From: Fulvia fulva
Taxonomy: Eukaryota > Ascomycota > Dothideomycetes > Mycosphaerellales > Mycosphaerellaceae
NCBI RefSeq assembly: GCF_020509005.1
Contig: NC_063012.1
Span: forward strand, 4,774,001-4,838,000
DNA: 64,000 nucleotides
Direction: 5' to 3'
The notes beneath the pieces are model-generated. The model saw only the letters and a list, made by a program, of their open reading frames with translations, was not told the DNA's origin and did not search any database. The position numbers were made by a program, and so were the translations under genes. Shown in pieces: positions 10,591 to 21,628 of the stretch (its first letter is position 1; each line of letters opens with the position of its first letter).

Positions 10591-11355
10591 CTCGCCCAAC
10601 GCTCGTCTGTCTGCGCAGCGCTCGGACACACAGCCGGAGTAGCACGATGAATACAGGCACAAGTAGGAGGAATGCAAGAAATGTCTCCGAGGGAAATGTA
10701 AGAAAGGGCACACCACCGCGAGCGTGCTCATCATCAGCAGAGCGAGGTCATTACAGTCACCGGTCACCGAGTAATCCTCCTGCCCTACCACCCGAGCTAT
10801 CGGTTTCTTTGGCCCTAGGCAGCGGCATGCCGGATGCTGGACAAAAGGCGAGCGCAGATGCCATTGCGAAGACGGCGCTGCATGTCTTGGTGGCACTGTG
10901 ATGGTCGATCCTTGCCCGCCTGCCGCTGTGTGAGCGGTACCTAGGCTCTGGGCATCCAAACGAGCACTGTGCATTGCTGAATCAGCGTCGTGAGCGGGTG
11001 AGCTGCCGTGCCTTCGTTCGTGTCTCCGCGGCGGAAGTCAGTAGTCCGGTGATGGCACGCGTCCAAGGACCTACAGCATCCATCGGGTGAGCAGCAGTCA
11101 TGTTCTAGCACCGAGCCATGCTGCGTGATGTCGGTGAAGTCAATAGGGGATGAACACGTGCATGTTGAGATATCCACTCATGCACAAGGGTTGCACCTGC
11201 CCTCGCACGTGCCTCGCTGCCCTGCCAAGCTGCCGATGCACTTCGACCGCTGATCCCTGCAAGCACGATGGCTCGGCCCGAAAGATTTCAGGTCGAACTT
11301 TCCGCTTGGCGACTTTTCGAGATGGAGCTGCAGAAACATTGTGCAGTGTACGATA
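10591..11355. promoter_or_regulatory. Divergent promoter region between Zn2Cys6 gene and ERB1
   Basis: 765 bases lie between two divergently transcribed starts. Open frames here are short, overlapping and of low quality. I see no recognisable gene; the region most likely holds both promoters and 5' leaders. Confidence 0.5.
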
Positions 11356-13806
11356 ATGGCGCAAAAGGCCGGCCAGAAGAGGAAAGTGGTCGAAGTGCCG
11401 CGGCCCGGGAGCGACAGTGAGGATGAAGGTCTGGGTGATGTGCAGCTGAATGGCGGCTTCGAGGCAGAAGAGAGCTCTCAAGATGATAGCGAAGAGGAGT
11501 TTGACGAGGACGAGGAGGACGAGGAGGACGAGGACGAGGAGGACGAGGAGGACGAGGAAGCATTAGAGGAACTCGACAGCGACGAGATTCCGTCGTCAGA
11601 GGACGAAGAGGATGTGCGACAGCAACTGCGGAAGCTCAAAACGAATGGCAGACCTTCGACACCGCCGGAAAAGCTCATGGGCAGCGACACTGGCAGAGAC
11701 ATCAGCACGATATCGCCAGACACGAGATCAAAGCCTCTGCAACACAACGAGCAGCCGCCGAACTATCGGATCGAGAAGGACGCGAACGGCAACGAGCGCT
11801 ATGTCTACGGAGAGATCGAGCCAAACTACGACTCCGATGATTCCGACGCGCCTGCCACCAGCAACACGATCGGCAACATCCCGCTGTCATACTACGATGC
11901 ATACCCGCACATAGGCTACGACATCAACGGCCGGAGGATTGCGCGACCGGCGAAGGGCCAAGCACTAGACTCGCTACTGGACAGCATCGACGTGCCGGAA
12001 GGCTGGACGGGCCTGACGGATCCCACTACGGGCAAGCCGCTGGTCCTGAACGCGGAAGAGCTGGAGACATTGAAGAAGCTCACCCGCAATGAGCAGCCGG
12101 GCGATGGCTACGATCCATACCCGGAGTATGTGGAGTGGTTCACAGGGAAGCACCGGGAGGAAATCATGCCTCTATCTGCAGCCCCGGAACCAAAGCGACG
12201 CTTCGTGCCTTCCATGCACGAGCACAAGCGTGTCATGAAGATGGTCAAGGCGATCAAGGAAGGCAGGATCAAGCCATTCAGAGAACCGACAGACGAAGAG
12301 CGGGAGAGGGAAGAGGCTGCACAGGAGTATGCCAACTACGACATCTGGTCGAACGAGGTCGGAAGGCCCGACCACATCATGAACGTGCCTGCGCCCAAAC
12401 TTCCACCTCCCGGATACGAAGAGAGCTATCACCCACCTCCAGAGTATCTGCCTGACAGGCACGAACAGAAAGAGTGGGACGAGCAAGATCCCGAGGATCG
12501 CGCCAAGGACTTCTTGCCACGCGACCATGCTGCGCTGCGCAAGGTGCCGGGTTGGGACAATTTCGTGTCAGAGCGCATGAACCGATGTCTGGACCTCTAC
12601 CTGGCTCCGCGCGTACGACGAAGCAAGCTCAACATCGATCCCGAGTCCTTACTACCCAAGCTGCCGGACCCTTCAGAGTTGAAGCCGTTTCCGACCTTCA
12701 ACGATACGACATACCTTGGGCATGATGGACGCGTACGATGCACCGCCGTCGATCCTGCGGGTCGTTTCATTGCTTCTGGAAGCGACGACGGTACTGTTCG
12801 ACTTTGGAGCTTTGGCACTGGACGACAAGAAGGCCGGATCAAACTCTCTTCTTCTGATGCTGTCAATGTCGTGGCATGGAGGCCGATCCGCAACGCAAGA
12901 CCTGGCAACGGTCCATCAGAAGCGTGTGTGATAGCAGCTTGCTGTGGCGATATCGTCTACTTCATCATTCCACCAGCGACAGAGATCAGCGGAGAGGTAA
13001 TCAATGCAAGTCAGGAGATTCTCGACGCAGGCTTCGGATATGCTGCAACTAACGGGTCATCGGGGCCTACCAATGTCAATAAGCCTTCGTCAGCCACATG
13101 GTCACGACCACCGACCTCAATGCAGGATAAAGGCGTCTTCCTCACGCTCACGCTCCGTCACAGCCCGAAGACTTTGGTCTGGCACAGAAGAGGAGAATAC
13201 TTCGCCACAGTCTGTCCAGAAGCGACATCAGAACGCTCCAAAGCTGTCGCCATCCACACTCTCAGTAAGCACATGACACAACACCCCTTCCGAAAGCTCA
13301 AGGGCTTCGCTCAGACAGCAACCTTCCATCCAAGCAGACCCCTCTTCTTCGTCGCCACGCGACAACGCATCAGAATCTACGACCTCCAGCAACAGAAGCT
13401 CGAAAAAGAACTCCAGCCAGGAGCGCGCTACATCTCCAGCATTAGCTTACATCCCCTGGGCAACAATCTCCTCGTCTCCTCCTACGACAAGAGATTGTTG
13501 TGGCACGATCTTGATCTTGGCAGCACGCCATACAAAACACTTCGATACCATTCGAAAGCGATTCGACAAGTCAAGTTCCACCCCACGCTACCTCTCTTCG
13601 CGGATGCATCTGATGATGGTACGGTGCAAATCTTCCACGGGAAGGTTGTGGGAGACAGTATGGAGAATGCTACCGTTGTGCCGTTGAAGGTATTGAGGGG
13701 CCACAAGATCAAGAACGACATTGGAGTGATGGACTTGGAGTGGCATCCTACCGAGGCGTGGCTTGTTACGAGTGGTGCTGATGGAACGGTCAGGTTGTGG
13801 ACGTAG
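11356..13806 (+). CDS. ERB1: Ribosome biogenesis protein ERB1 (BOP1)
   Basis: A single 816-residue exon. ERB1 joins NOP7 and YTM1 in the nucleolar complex (PeBoW in animals) needed for 27S pre-rRNA processing and 60S subunit assembly. The start at 11356 ([14 protein letters not shown]) puts a basic segment first. A long acidic run of Asp and Glu follows at about residues 45-80, seen in DNA as a (gaggac)n-like tract at about 11500-11560. The BOP1 N-terminal domain begins near [14 protein letters not shown] and includes [20 protein letters not shown] and [16 protein letters not shown]40 repeats fill the C-terminal half, starting [20 protein letters not shown] and ending [12 protein letters not shown] at the stop. 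Length and order match the family. An in-frame GTG 15 bp upstream is not needed. Confidence 0.97.
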   Translation: MAQKAGQKRKVVEVPRPGSDSEDEGLGDVQLNGGFEAEESSQDDSEEEFDEDEEDEEDEDEEDEEDEEALEELDSDEIPSSEDEEDVRQQLRKLKTNGRPSTPPEKLMGSDTGRDISTISPDTRSKPLQHNEQPPNYRIEKDANGNERYVYGEIEPNYDSDDSDAPATSNTIGNIPLSYYDAYPHIGYDINGRRIARPAKGQALDSLLDSIDVPEGWTGLTDPTTGKPLVLNAEELETLKKLTRNEQPGDGYDPYPEYVEWFTGKHREEIMPLSAAPEPKRRFVPSMHEHKRVMKMVKAIKEGRIKPFREPTDEEREREEAAQEYANYDIWSNEVGRPDHIMNVPAPKLPPPGYEESYHPPPEYLPDRHEQKEWDEQDPEDRAKDFLPRDHAALRKVPGWDNFVSERMNRCLDLYLAPRVRRSKLNIDPESLLPKLPDPSELKPFPTFNDTTYLGHDGRVRCTAVDPAGRFIASGSDDGTVRLWSFGTGRQEGRIKLSSSDAVNVVAWRPIRNARPGNGPSEACVIAACCGDIVYFIIPPATEISGEVINASQEILDAGFGYAATNGSSGPTNVNKPSSATWSRPPTSMQDKGVFLTLTLRHSPKTLVWHRRGEYFATVCPEATSERSKAVAIHTLSKHMTQHPFRKLKGFAQTATFHPSRPLFFVATRQRIRIYDLQQQKLEKELQPGARYISSISLHPLGNNLLVSSYDKRLLWHDLDLGSTPYKTLRYHSKAIRQVKFHPTLPLFADASDDGTVQIFHGKVVGDSMENATVVPLKVLRGHKIKNDIGVMDLEWHPTEAWLVTSGADGTVRLWT

Positions 13807-14145
13807 ATGCATGCAAGCGTGTACGAGTAGATTGTTTGAGGCATTAGAGATGGCGTCAAGCCGATTTGGAGGGAAGCTGATGATAAACTTCATCAACGAC
13901 TGATGGCCTCGCTATCTTCAGGACTGAGTCACGAGCACGATGCTTGAGAGCAGACAGCGCGATTGAATATAGGAGTACAGTACCTCTGGCATGAGCCGAG
14001 CTTCGGCCAGCTTTGCGTCATGTACAAAGCAGCGTATAGACTCCAAGCGGGGATGATGGAGCTTTGTTAACAACTTCACTACAGCATCTACATGTACACC
14101 ACATCCGTCGTAACGATTTCCAAGTAATAGCACCCCATCCTCAAC
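13807..14145. other. Intergenic between ERB1 and the SnoaL-like gene
   Basis: About 340 bases hold the ERB1 3' end and the promoter of the small downstream gene. No additional gene is supported; minus-strand frames here are shadows. Confidence 0.5.
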
Positions 14146-14777
14146 ATGCCTTATCCCTCGAAGGCCGAGATCCAAGAAAGAGCCGCCTCGCTCAGCACAG
14201 AAGACAACACGCCGTTCTTCAGTCGCGTCTCTCCAGACGTCGTTTGGGATGTAATGGGCACACATCCTGCTGCAGGTCATTGTAGGTCGCATTCACACTG
14301 CAGCTCCGTCGTCACTATTTAACCATCTCATCTCGCAGTCACGAGCTTGGGTATGACGCCTCAGCGAGTCCCCAGGATCCACCCTTGCCGCTAAAGTTAT
14401 GCATAGAGGACTGGAAGAAAGGCGCCCTCGGTGTCGTGAACAAGATACTCAGCGAGCCTCTGAAGCTCAAGGTGATCAATGTTATCGGCGGTGGTGATGA
14501 ATGGGCAACCGTTGAACTAGAGGCAAATGCCACGTGCAAGAATGGTAGGGCAAGACTTCGCCGATTCTCCCAAATGTGTAGCTGATGACAAGGGCGTAGG
14601 TATGGCATATCCCCAGAGGTATGCTTGGATGCTCCGCTTCGACGAAAGTGGTACCGTCGTCCAGGTAAGCCTCTCAACTGATCCCCTGAGACGCAGACCG
14701 TGGCTGGCGAGTACCTGTAGGCACGGGCCTATTTGGACTCTGCGCTTGTGCAGAAGGCTGTTGACCAAAACCCCTAG
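14146..14777 (+). CDS. SnoaL/NTF2-like fold protein, four exons
   Basis: Exons 14146-14281, 14365-14544, 14600-14664 and 14721-14777 give 145 residues; phases agree at all three junctions. The N-terminus (MPYPSKAEIQERAASLSTED, then PDVVWDVMGTHPAAGH) and the core (NVIGGGDEWATVELEA, then GMAYPQRYAWMLRFDESG) match a fungal SnoaL-like/ketosteroid-isomerase-related family that forms a cone-shaped fold binding small hydrophobic ligands. The last exon reads ARAYLDSALVQKAV. The first acceptor (14364) is chosen because it is the only nearby AG giving the correct phase; other acceptors are possible. Substrate and role unknown. It converges on RIC1, with only about 180 bp between the two stops. Confidence 0.7.
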
Positions 14778-14956
14778 AGCCTGATGAGGCTTCGTGGGGA
14801 CCGATTAGGGCAGGACCTGACAGCAGGATGCTCTCACGTTCCTTCTCACTACGAGTCGAGCACCGGCGAATGTCACCAATTTCTCCCATTGCAAATCTCT
14901 TTGCAGACGTTTTTGCATGGCTCGATTGGTCCAATCGGGCAGATGATGGCTTTCTC

Positions 14957-17900
14957 TCATGACTCCGGCGTTGTAGCTTCTGCTTCGAGATTCACAGCTA
15001 TACTGTTCCTACCACCGATAGAGAAGTAGTCAGGCATAGCATGCGACGAAGATCCATTGGTATGGGACATGTCGACTCGACCGCTGGTAGCAGCAACGTC
15101 GCTGGCTTTCTGAGAAGTGAGCGTGAAGCTCGTTTTGCTGCCTTCGAGCGCACCGTTGACACTGGCAAACGGTCCATTCTGTCTGTCCATCAGTCCGGCT
15201 TCGGTCAATGCCGACTGCAAAGTGTGACCTGAAGCATCGATGCCTACGAGGAAACGCGCCAATTCCTTGCAAAGATCCCAGTCTTGTTCATTGGCTGCAC
15301 GTCGCAGTAGCTGAGCAAATTCGTGGATTTGAAACGAATCCTGCTCGAAGGCGTGAAGAACAAGCAGATAGCCTGCCGCAGTATTGAGCCTGCCTTGGCC
15401 TAGGGCCTGTTCGAAGAGCTCTATGACAGGTGGCAGGTATGAGAACAGCGTCTCCCAGCTGCGGAGCTCCGTTTTGCGAGTGCAATTGACTACGACATCC
15501 AGGTATGAGTCGAAGGAAGAGAGGAACGACAGTACTGTCGGTAGTAGTGCAGTCTCTGGCGGCGATGGCCGATTGTCGACCTCCATATCTAAGACATCGT
15601 GCAGCAGTACCTCAAGCGCATGTGAGAAGTATGGAAGGTGTTGATACGAGCTTGACAAATGCAAGGCCGCCGGAGAGTTGAACTCCGTCAGGTGATAGCG
15701 AAGTAGCTGAGGCAGAAAGAGCTGCGATCTGGGCGCGTGGCGGAAAAAGCTGAAGTTGACATCCCGCCTCTGCACGAGGTCGGACTCGATGCCGGCGACA
15801 GTGCCACTGCCGACCAGAGCAGATACTGGAGAGAAATCAAGCGGTATAGTGACAGCAGATGGTAGATCTCGCCCCAACTCGTTTGGGGCACAAGCCAACA
15901 CATCTTGCACATCGGACCAGACATGAAAGCCAGTCCCGTCAAAGTACCACAGGGAGTCACGTAGGCTGTGTCCGAGATGACCATTGAGTGACAGACCATC
16001 GATGGGAGGTGTGACACTTGTCGCTTGAGATCCTTTCAGCGCAGCTGTAGCAGTTGGCGAATCGCGCAGTAGCATGTAGTATTCCACATTGTGAGCTATG
16101 ACCCGCATGTCATACTTCAGCTCCCCGAGCTCGTTGGTCGACGGTTGGAGCAGGACCAGCTTGCCGTCAACCAGGAAAAGCACCGAAGCTGTGGCGACAT
16201 CTTGAGAAGGGTCACCGTGCTCAAGCTGATCTTCAGGCAGGATCCAACTGATAGCACGGACTCGTGGAGGAGCTCTGATGATTCCATGAAAGCCAATCTG
16301 ACCGACCTGAACCAGCCTTGCGGACGAGCTTCCTATCACGATCACGTAGTGCAGCAACGTGTTCTCGTATGTGTATACCAGTAAAGAGTCAGCTCCTGAT
16401 ACCGTAGTTGAGATTGCTGGTGCAGAAAGGGCCTCTACGTGCTGGACCTGAGGGTACTCCAAAGCTTTATCGCGAGAGTAGACGCGGAGTTCGTGACGGT
16501 TGCCTACTTCCACAGCGGCGATTAATATGTGCTGGTACCAGCACATGCCGCCTCGTACAGCGAATTCTTGCTCGGCTTGTGGATCTTCAAATGTTCTCCA
16601 GCGTCCGCTTGCGACACTATAATGAGCGAGACCTCTTCTGCCAGCCACTGCGACATATTTGCCATCGGGTGACAAGACGGCTAACTTGATTGGCCATTGG
16701 CTCATAAGATAATGGTTGGGAATCTGTACACTCTGCCACAGTGAGGACTCTAAGGGCAAGGACGTTGTATCGGCTACTTCATGACCCTTGTAGAGCATGA
16801 CGCTGTCGCTGGATTGCAGCAAGCCCCGCGAGACGTTCGCAGATGAGAAGCACCCTGTGACGGCATTGCGCGCGATGTCAATTAGCCACAGTCTGTTGTC
16901 TCCAATGGGCAAGAGTGCCAATTCCGAGCCACCGCCAACCCAGAATGCATTCCTGATGCCAAGAAGCCACTTTTCGTCGTTGCTCTCTGTCTGCGGACGA
17001 TCGGCTCCGAAGGTGTTCGCGCAGGGCTTGCCATACACAGTCCATAGAGCCCAGCCATGCTCATAGGCGGCGAACAGACAGTAGCCATCGGGAGAATACG
17101 CCAGACTCGTGAGAGGGCCAGTCGTCGCAAGACCCACCGGCAGACGAACCTTGTGTGAGAGCGGTATGTTGCCAGTATAGTCTTTGACAGTGTATATGTC
17201 TATGCTGCCATTCGTGCACCCCACAGCTATTAGTGAGAAGCGAGCATTGATTGCGGTTTTGGTGGCCGCAACATCGTCCGTCTCAGGCTCTCGAAAGCAG
17301 AATCCCTGAAAGAGGCTTTTTGGGTCGTCGATTTCAGATGATCTGCTTTTTCGACGCTGTACAGCGTAAGCTCGTCCGTCACTGGTGATCCACGTAGCCA
17401 GATTCATGGGCCTATCGTGCAGCATTTCGATGACGATCACTTTCTTGCCAACCCACTGCATCCGACTCACAAGTTCGGTGCTTGTTTGCGAGACACCGTT
17501 CTCGGCGACCCACCTGATGCATTGCAACGCCGCTGGCTTTTGTGTGGCCACAATGAGCTCGTCTTCTAATGCAAGCGCTCGACTGATGCCTGCGTCGATG
17601 CGCATCACCATGCGGAAGCGGACATTCACTTCCCGCATGCCGTCATTCTCGGCAGGGCCCAGGCCAGAGGGTGCTGCACTCGCTCTTCGGAAGTTGGTAT
17701 AGCCATCTGTGCTCGTGCGTCGCTGGTGTTTCGTGGAGTCCGGAAGTACGGTCTGGTACACACGGGCAGCAGGGTCGGTGGCGAGCGAGTAGGTAATCAA
17801 GTAGCCGAGTGCTGTCTGGACCACAATGATCAGGGCGTCGGGGCGAAGGAGAAGCGCCACGTTCGGTCCGTACGACTTGATCGATGGGCCAGATCGTACC

Positions 17901-18211
17901 ACGCCAGCCAAGGCTACAGTAGGCTTGGTCTGCCATATCACCAGCGACGATCGTGTGATGGTGATGAAGACGCTCCCTCCACGCGATATCTTCGCATCCA
18001 GTATCTCGCCGTCTGCCAGTGCTGCTGCCCCTCGTGCCTTATCTTGGTCCTGCCTGCCATTTCCAGATGCCCCGCGCTGGCTGCCAGCACTGTGTCCTGC
18101 TTCGACATCCCCCTCGCCCTCGAGGCCATCGTGTGAACATGTGAGGCTCGCGTGAGGTATGGCCTGTTTCTGTAGGGAGAAGACGTCTGGCGCTCCAATA
18201 GGCCAGTACAT
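14957..18211 (-). CDS. RIC1: RIC1, subunit of the Ric1-Rgp1 Rab GEF
   Basis: A 1084-residue intronless frame. RIC1 with RGP1 activates the Golgi Rab Ypt6/Rab6 by nucleotide exchange and is needed for retrograde endosome-to-Golgi traffic. The N-terminus MYWPIGAPDVFSLQ is characteristic. The first ~650 residues form WD-like repeats (LTSLAYSPDGYCLFAAYEHG, then VLSPDGKYVAVAGRRGLAHY). The C-terminal RIC1 domain includes LPYFSHALEVLLHDVLDME near residue 860 and helical repeats to the end. Residues about 40-65 form an insert rich in Gly, Ala and Gln. Length and order agree with fungal orthologues, and the start gives the expected conserved N-terminus. Confidence 0.93.
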   Translation of the reverse strand: MYWPIGAPDVFSLQKQAIPHASLTCSHDGLEGEGDVEAGHSAGSQRGASGNGRQDQDKARGAAALADGEILDAKISRGGSVFITITRSSLVIWQTKPTVALAGVVRSGPSIKSYGPNVALLLRPDALIIVVQTALGYLITYSLATDPAARVYQTVLPDSTKHQRRTSTDGYTNFRRASAAPSGLGPAENDGMREVNVRFRMVMRIDAGISRALALEDELIVATQKPAALQCIRWVAENGVSQTSTELVSRMQWVGKKVIVIEMLHDRPMNLATWITSDGRAYAVQRRKSRSSEIDDPKSLFQGFCFREPETDDVAATKTAINARFSLIAVGCTNGSIDIYTVKDYTGNIPLSHKVRLPVGLATTGPLTSLAYSPDGYCLFAAYEHGWALWTVYGKPCANTFGADRPQTESNDEKWLLGIRNAFWVGGGSELALLPIGDNRLWLIDIARNAVTGCFSSANVSRGLLQSSDSVMLYKGHEVADTTSLPLESSLWQSVQIPNHYLMSQWPIKLAVLSPDGKYVAVAGRRGLAHYSVASGRWRTFEDPQAEQEFAVRGGMCWYQHILIAAVEVGNRHELRVYSRDKALEYPQVQHVEALSAPAISTTVSGADSLLVYTYENTLLHYVIVIGSSSARLVQVGQIGFHGIIRAPPRVRAISWILPEDQLEHGDPSQDVATASVLFLVDGKLVLLQPSTNELGELKYDMRVIAHNVEYYMLLRDSPTATAALKGSQATSVTPPIDGLSLNGHLGHSLRDSLWYFDGTGFHVWSDVQDVLACAPNELGRDLPSAVTIPLDFSPVSALVGSGTVAGIESDLVQRRDVNFSFFRHAPRSQLFLPQLLRYHLTEFNSPAALHLSSSYQHLPYFSHALEVLLHDVLDMEVDNRPSPPETALLPTVLSFLSSFDSYLDVVVNCTRKTELRSWETLFSYLPPVIELFEQALGQGRLNTAAGYLLVLHAFEQDSFQIHEFAQLLRRAANEQDWDLCKELARFLVGIDASGHTLQSALTEAGLMDRQNGPFASVNGALEGSKTSFTLTSQKASDVAATSGRVDMSHTNGSSSHAMPDYFSIGGRNSIAVNLEAEATTPES

Positions 18212-18573
18212 GGCTCAAGGAGGTTCTTGTTGACGCAAATGCAAGAGCGACATCGTCTCTCATCCACCTCGTTGCATCATTGCATCCAGCTCCGCTTTGT
18301 GGACGCAGTCAGAGTTGAGGACAGGAAGTGGTCAAAAGCAGTGAAGCTCTGCAGGGAAGGTGCGTGTGGCTGCGGCAGCCGCTGACCAGGCGGACAGGGG
18401 TTACACGCGCCGCATTGGCATTGCGCATCTCGAGCTAGTGAGCCGCGATCGCCTTTTGCCCTGTGCCAGCCAGCTCTGCTTCCCATATCGACCACATCGG
18501 ACCAAAGTCCAGCATACACGGACTACAGCACATTGTCGCGATATCGAGAACGCATTGGGGAAACGGAAGCGCC
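18212..18573. promoter_or_regulatory. Divergent promoter between RIC1 and CK2 beta
   Basis: 362 bases separate the two start codons. No conserved box could be assigned by eye; no gene is present. Confidence 0.55.
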
Positions 18574-19818
18574 ATGGACGACTTTGCCAGTGACACCGAC
18601 AGCGACTACACAAGCTACTGGCGGGACTGGGTGAGTGCGAATCCTCCTTCCTGTTCGAAGACATGCCAGGTGCTGTGGACGACTGGCCGTCCAGAGATGG
18701 TCTTTCCTCGAAAGACGTGTGCTGCTTGTCCCGGAGCTTGGTTCTGATCGGAACGACTTTTCGCAAACTCAACATGTCTCGTGCACCGACATCACACCGG
18801 CCTTATGGTAGATAGCAGCACCTGCCGCGAGGATGCCTAATTGCACATTGTACCAAGGCCACCAGTATCCTACCAGGACCACTTTTACTGGTCTCATACC
18901 TCGGGCGGATCTGTATTGGATATATGCCCGACGAAAACCACCATCGCCGGGAAGAGAAAGACTGTTTCGGACGATTGTCGCCATTGCGCCTTCATTTTTC
19001 GGGAGGCTATATACTAACCTGCTTCGCAGTTCATCTCGTCTCGTGGAAATGAATACTTCTGCGAGATCGACGAAGACTACTTGACGGACCGCTTCAACCT
19101 GACTGGGCTCAATACGGAAGTACAGTACTACCAATACGCCCTCGATCTCGTCACGGATGTCTTCGACATGGAAGTTGATGACGACATGCGCGAACAAATT
19201 GAGAAGAGTGCGCGGCATCTCTATGGCCTTGTGCACGCCCGATATGTGGTGACTACGCGCGGTCTGGCTAAGATGGTATGCAGTGTGACCCCTTTTTGAC
19301 TCTTTCATGCCTGCAAACTGATCTTCAAGTAGATGGAGAAATACAAGCAAGGAGTCTTTGGAAAGTGCCCTCGAGTGATATGCGAATCTCAGCATTTACT
19401 CCCGATGGGACAGCACGACATACCGAACATGTCCAACGTCAAGCTCTACTGCGCCAGGTGCGAAGACATATACAACCCGAAGTCATCTCGGCACAACTCG
19501 ATAGACGGCGCCTATTTTGGCACCAGCTTTCACAACATCTTGTTCCAGGTATATCCGGCGTTGATGCCACAAAAGACTCAGCGGCGCTACGAACCACGGA
19601 TATATGGCTTCCGTGTTCATGCCAGTGCAGCATTAATGCGGTGGCAAGAAGAAGAACGTGAGAAGATGAAGGACCGGCTACGGAAGAGAGCTATCGAGAC
19701 CGGGTTCGAGGAGGAAGACGAGGGCGAGGAAGAACTGGAGAGCGAGGAGGATGAGATCGACGAGGAGCAAGACGGCATCGACGACATGTTTGAAGGCCAG
19801 CCTATGCAGGCAGTATAG
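18574..19818 (+). CDS. ckb1: Casein kinase II regulatory (beta) subunit
   Basis: Exons 18574-18630, 19030-19275 and 19333-19818 give 261 residues plus stop. The protein dimerises, bridges two CK2 alpha kinases and sets their substrate choice. Exon 1 is only 19 codons (MDDFASDTDSDYTSYWRDW); exon 2 opens FISSRGNEYFCEIDEDYLTD, the hallmark of the family. The zinc-binding dimer domain has Cys113, Cys118, Cys141 and Cys144 (KCPRVIC and LYCARC), followed by PKSSRHNSIDGAYFGTSF. The C-terminal tail is a long Glu/Asp-rich extension, a common fungal feature. Intron 1 is 399 nt, long for this genome; intron 2 is 57 nt. Both junctions are phase 0. Confidence 0.95.
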
Positions 19819-20067
19819 TAAAGGGCCAAACTCTCAGGCGCTTACTGCAGCATTTTCACGGCGTTACGAGAGAGCATCAAAGTCATGATACCACGGAGAA
19901 GAGACATGGGGGTTTGGCACGGTTGCATATTGCATCAAATATTGATTAGCTACTTCACCGCGGAGGTGTCGACCGCCGATCAACGGTGGTTCCAATTGAG
20001 CTACAAGCCGACGCTGGAAACTTTTGTCCATCTATCTCCTTTGCGATCACAGCATTCCTCTTCAAAC

Positions 20068-21628
20068 ATGTCAGACAAGCCGAGCACTCCGGCTGCCGAA
20101 AATGTGGCGGGTGCAAGCTCCAATCCAGCGACCGCTGGCAATGGCGGGAACAGTGGTGCTTCTAGTGCAGCGCCCAAGAAGCCGCTGCCAGAGCAGAACC
20201 CGGCATTTAAGATGATGGGTATGCTGGTCTCTGCTAAAGACATTGTCGAGAGGACACTGACAACGTACCATCTTAGGTCTACCGAGATTCCGCTTGCCAT
20301 CACGAAATTGGTTAATCTTCTGGTCTGTCATTGGGTCCTTCGCGGGCGCGGTAGTATACGACAGATGGCAGACCAAGCGCATGCGAGAAAAGTGGTGCAA
20401 CATGGTCGCGCACATCGCGAAAGAGCCCCTGGACACCAAGACGACACCTCGAAAAGTCACCATCTACCTAGAAGCACCACCAGGAGATGGACTGAGGAGT
20501 GCACGCGAACACTTCCACACATACATCAAACCAGTACTGGTATCGGCAGCGCTGGACTGGGATGTCGTGGAGGGTCGCAAGGAGGGCGATGTGCGGCACA
20601 AGACGGCGGAGAGGATCAGGAAGAGGCGGAAGAGGAACGGTGAGGGTGCGCCTGCGCCTGAGGGCGAGGAAGAGGCGTATACTGTTGAGTCGATAAGGGA
20701 GAAAAATGGTGACGTGGATTACCCTGGTGTCGCTGGAGACATTGTGATAGGGAGACATACGTGGAAGGAGTATATCAGGGGTGTGCATGAGGGATATCTT
20801 GGTCCGCCGGATATGCCCAAACACATGGAGGCTTGGGAAACACCAGGATGGGATATGGATAGGAACGCTTCTGCACAGACACCATCGCACGATGATGCTG
20901 GCAAGGCGGTTTCGGACAGTACTGCGCAGACTTCGACTTCGACTTCGACTTCAGAGTTCGCCGCTGATGCGCAACCTGCTGACGGTGCGCCGGCAAATGC
21001 AGACACGAATGGTGTGGAGTCTTTGGAGAAGTTGACGACAGAGACGGAAGAGACGCAAGAGACAGACGAAGACAAGAAGAAGCAAGAGGAGGCAAAGAAG
21101 AAAGAGGCAGAGAAGCCAAAAAGACGCTTCCCGCCTTCCTACATCCTCCCTGATGAGTACGAGACAGCGAGCCTATCACCTTCGACGCCTGAGATCATTG
21201 GCCCATCAGTAGGCGTGCAACTCCCGCATCTCCTGGGATTCCGCAACACGCCCATCCGCATATACCGCTTCCTCACGAGACGGCGGACACAAGACGACAT
21301 TGGCCGGCAAGTAGCGACTGCCATACTTGCTTCACACAGACCGTACGATACAGTCGCTGCCAACGATCAGAATAGCGCCTCCGCTGCGGCGCGCGAGATA
21401 CATGAGCAGGATCAGGTTCTGGACCACGAGGAGAGGGACTGGTGGAAGACTGTTCGCCAACCCCGGAAAGAGCATGAAGAGGATATATGGCTTCAGCCCA
21501 TGGTTTTGGACGAGCGCATTGCCAGCCGGATGCGAGCTTTCCGGTTGACAGCAGAAGATGAAGACCGTGCGAAGAGGATCGAGTCTGGAGCCGAGAAGGT
21601 GGCGACGGACAGCGAGGATAGCGATTGA
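20068..21628 (+). CDS. TIM54: Mitochondrial inner-membrane translocase subunit TIM54
   Basis: Exons 20068-20218 and 20277-21628 join through a 58-nt intron to give 500 residues. TIM54 belongs to the TIM22 complex, which inserts carrier proteins into the mitochondrial inner membrane. After an Ala/Pro-rich N-terminus, exon 2 restores GLPRFRLPSRNWLIFWSVIG and one membrane helix (NWLIFWSVIGSFAGAVVYD, about residues 61-79). The soluble part includes LDTKTTPRKVTIYLEAPPGD and IVIGRHTWKEYIRGVHEGYL, typical of the family. A Glu/Lys-rich charged region (about 290-325) precedes the C-terminal domain. A second frame starting at 19885 reads through the intron and is not the gene product. Confidence 0.93.

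Noticed and set aside
11478..11747. Serine-run protein on the minus strand
   Set aside because: Antisense of the Glu/Asp tract of ERB1.
18769..19395. 208-codon minus-strand frame over CK2 beta
   Set aside because: It is the complement of the long intron and conserved exon 2 of CK2 beta; no family resemblance.
19617..19829. Serine-rich minus-strand frame
   Set aside because: Antisense of the acidic tail of CK2 beta.
19885..20643. 252-codon plus-strand frame before TIM54
   Set aside because: It shares TIM54 exon 1, then reads through the 58-nt intron into a wrong frame.
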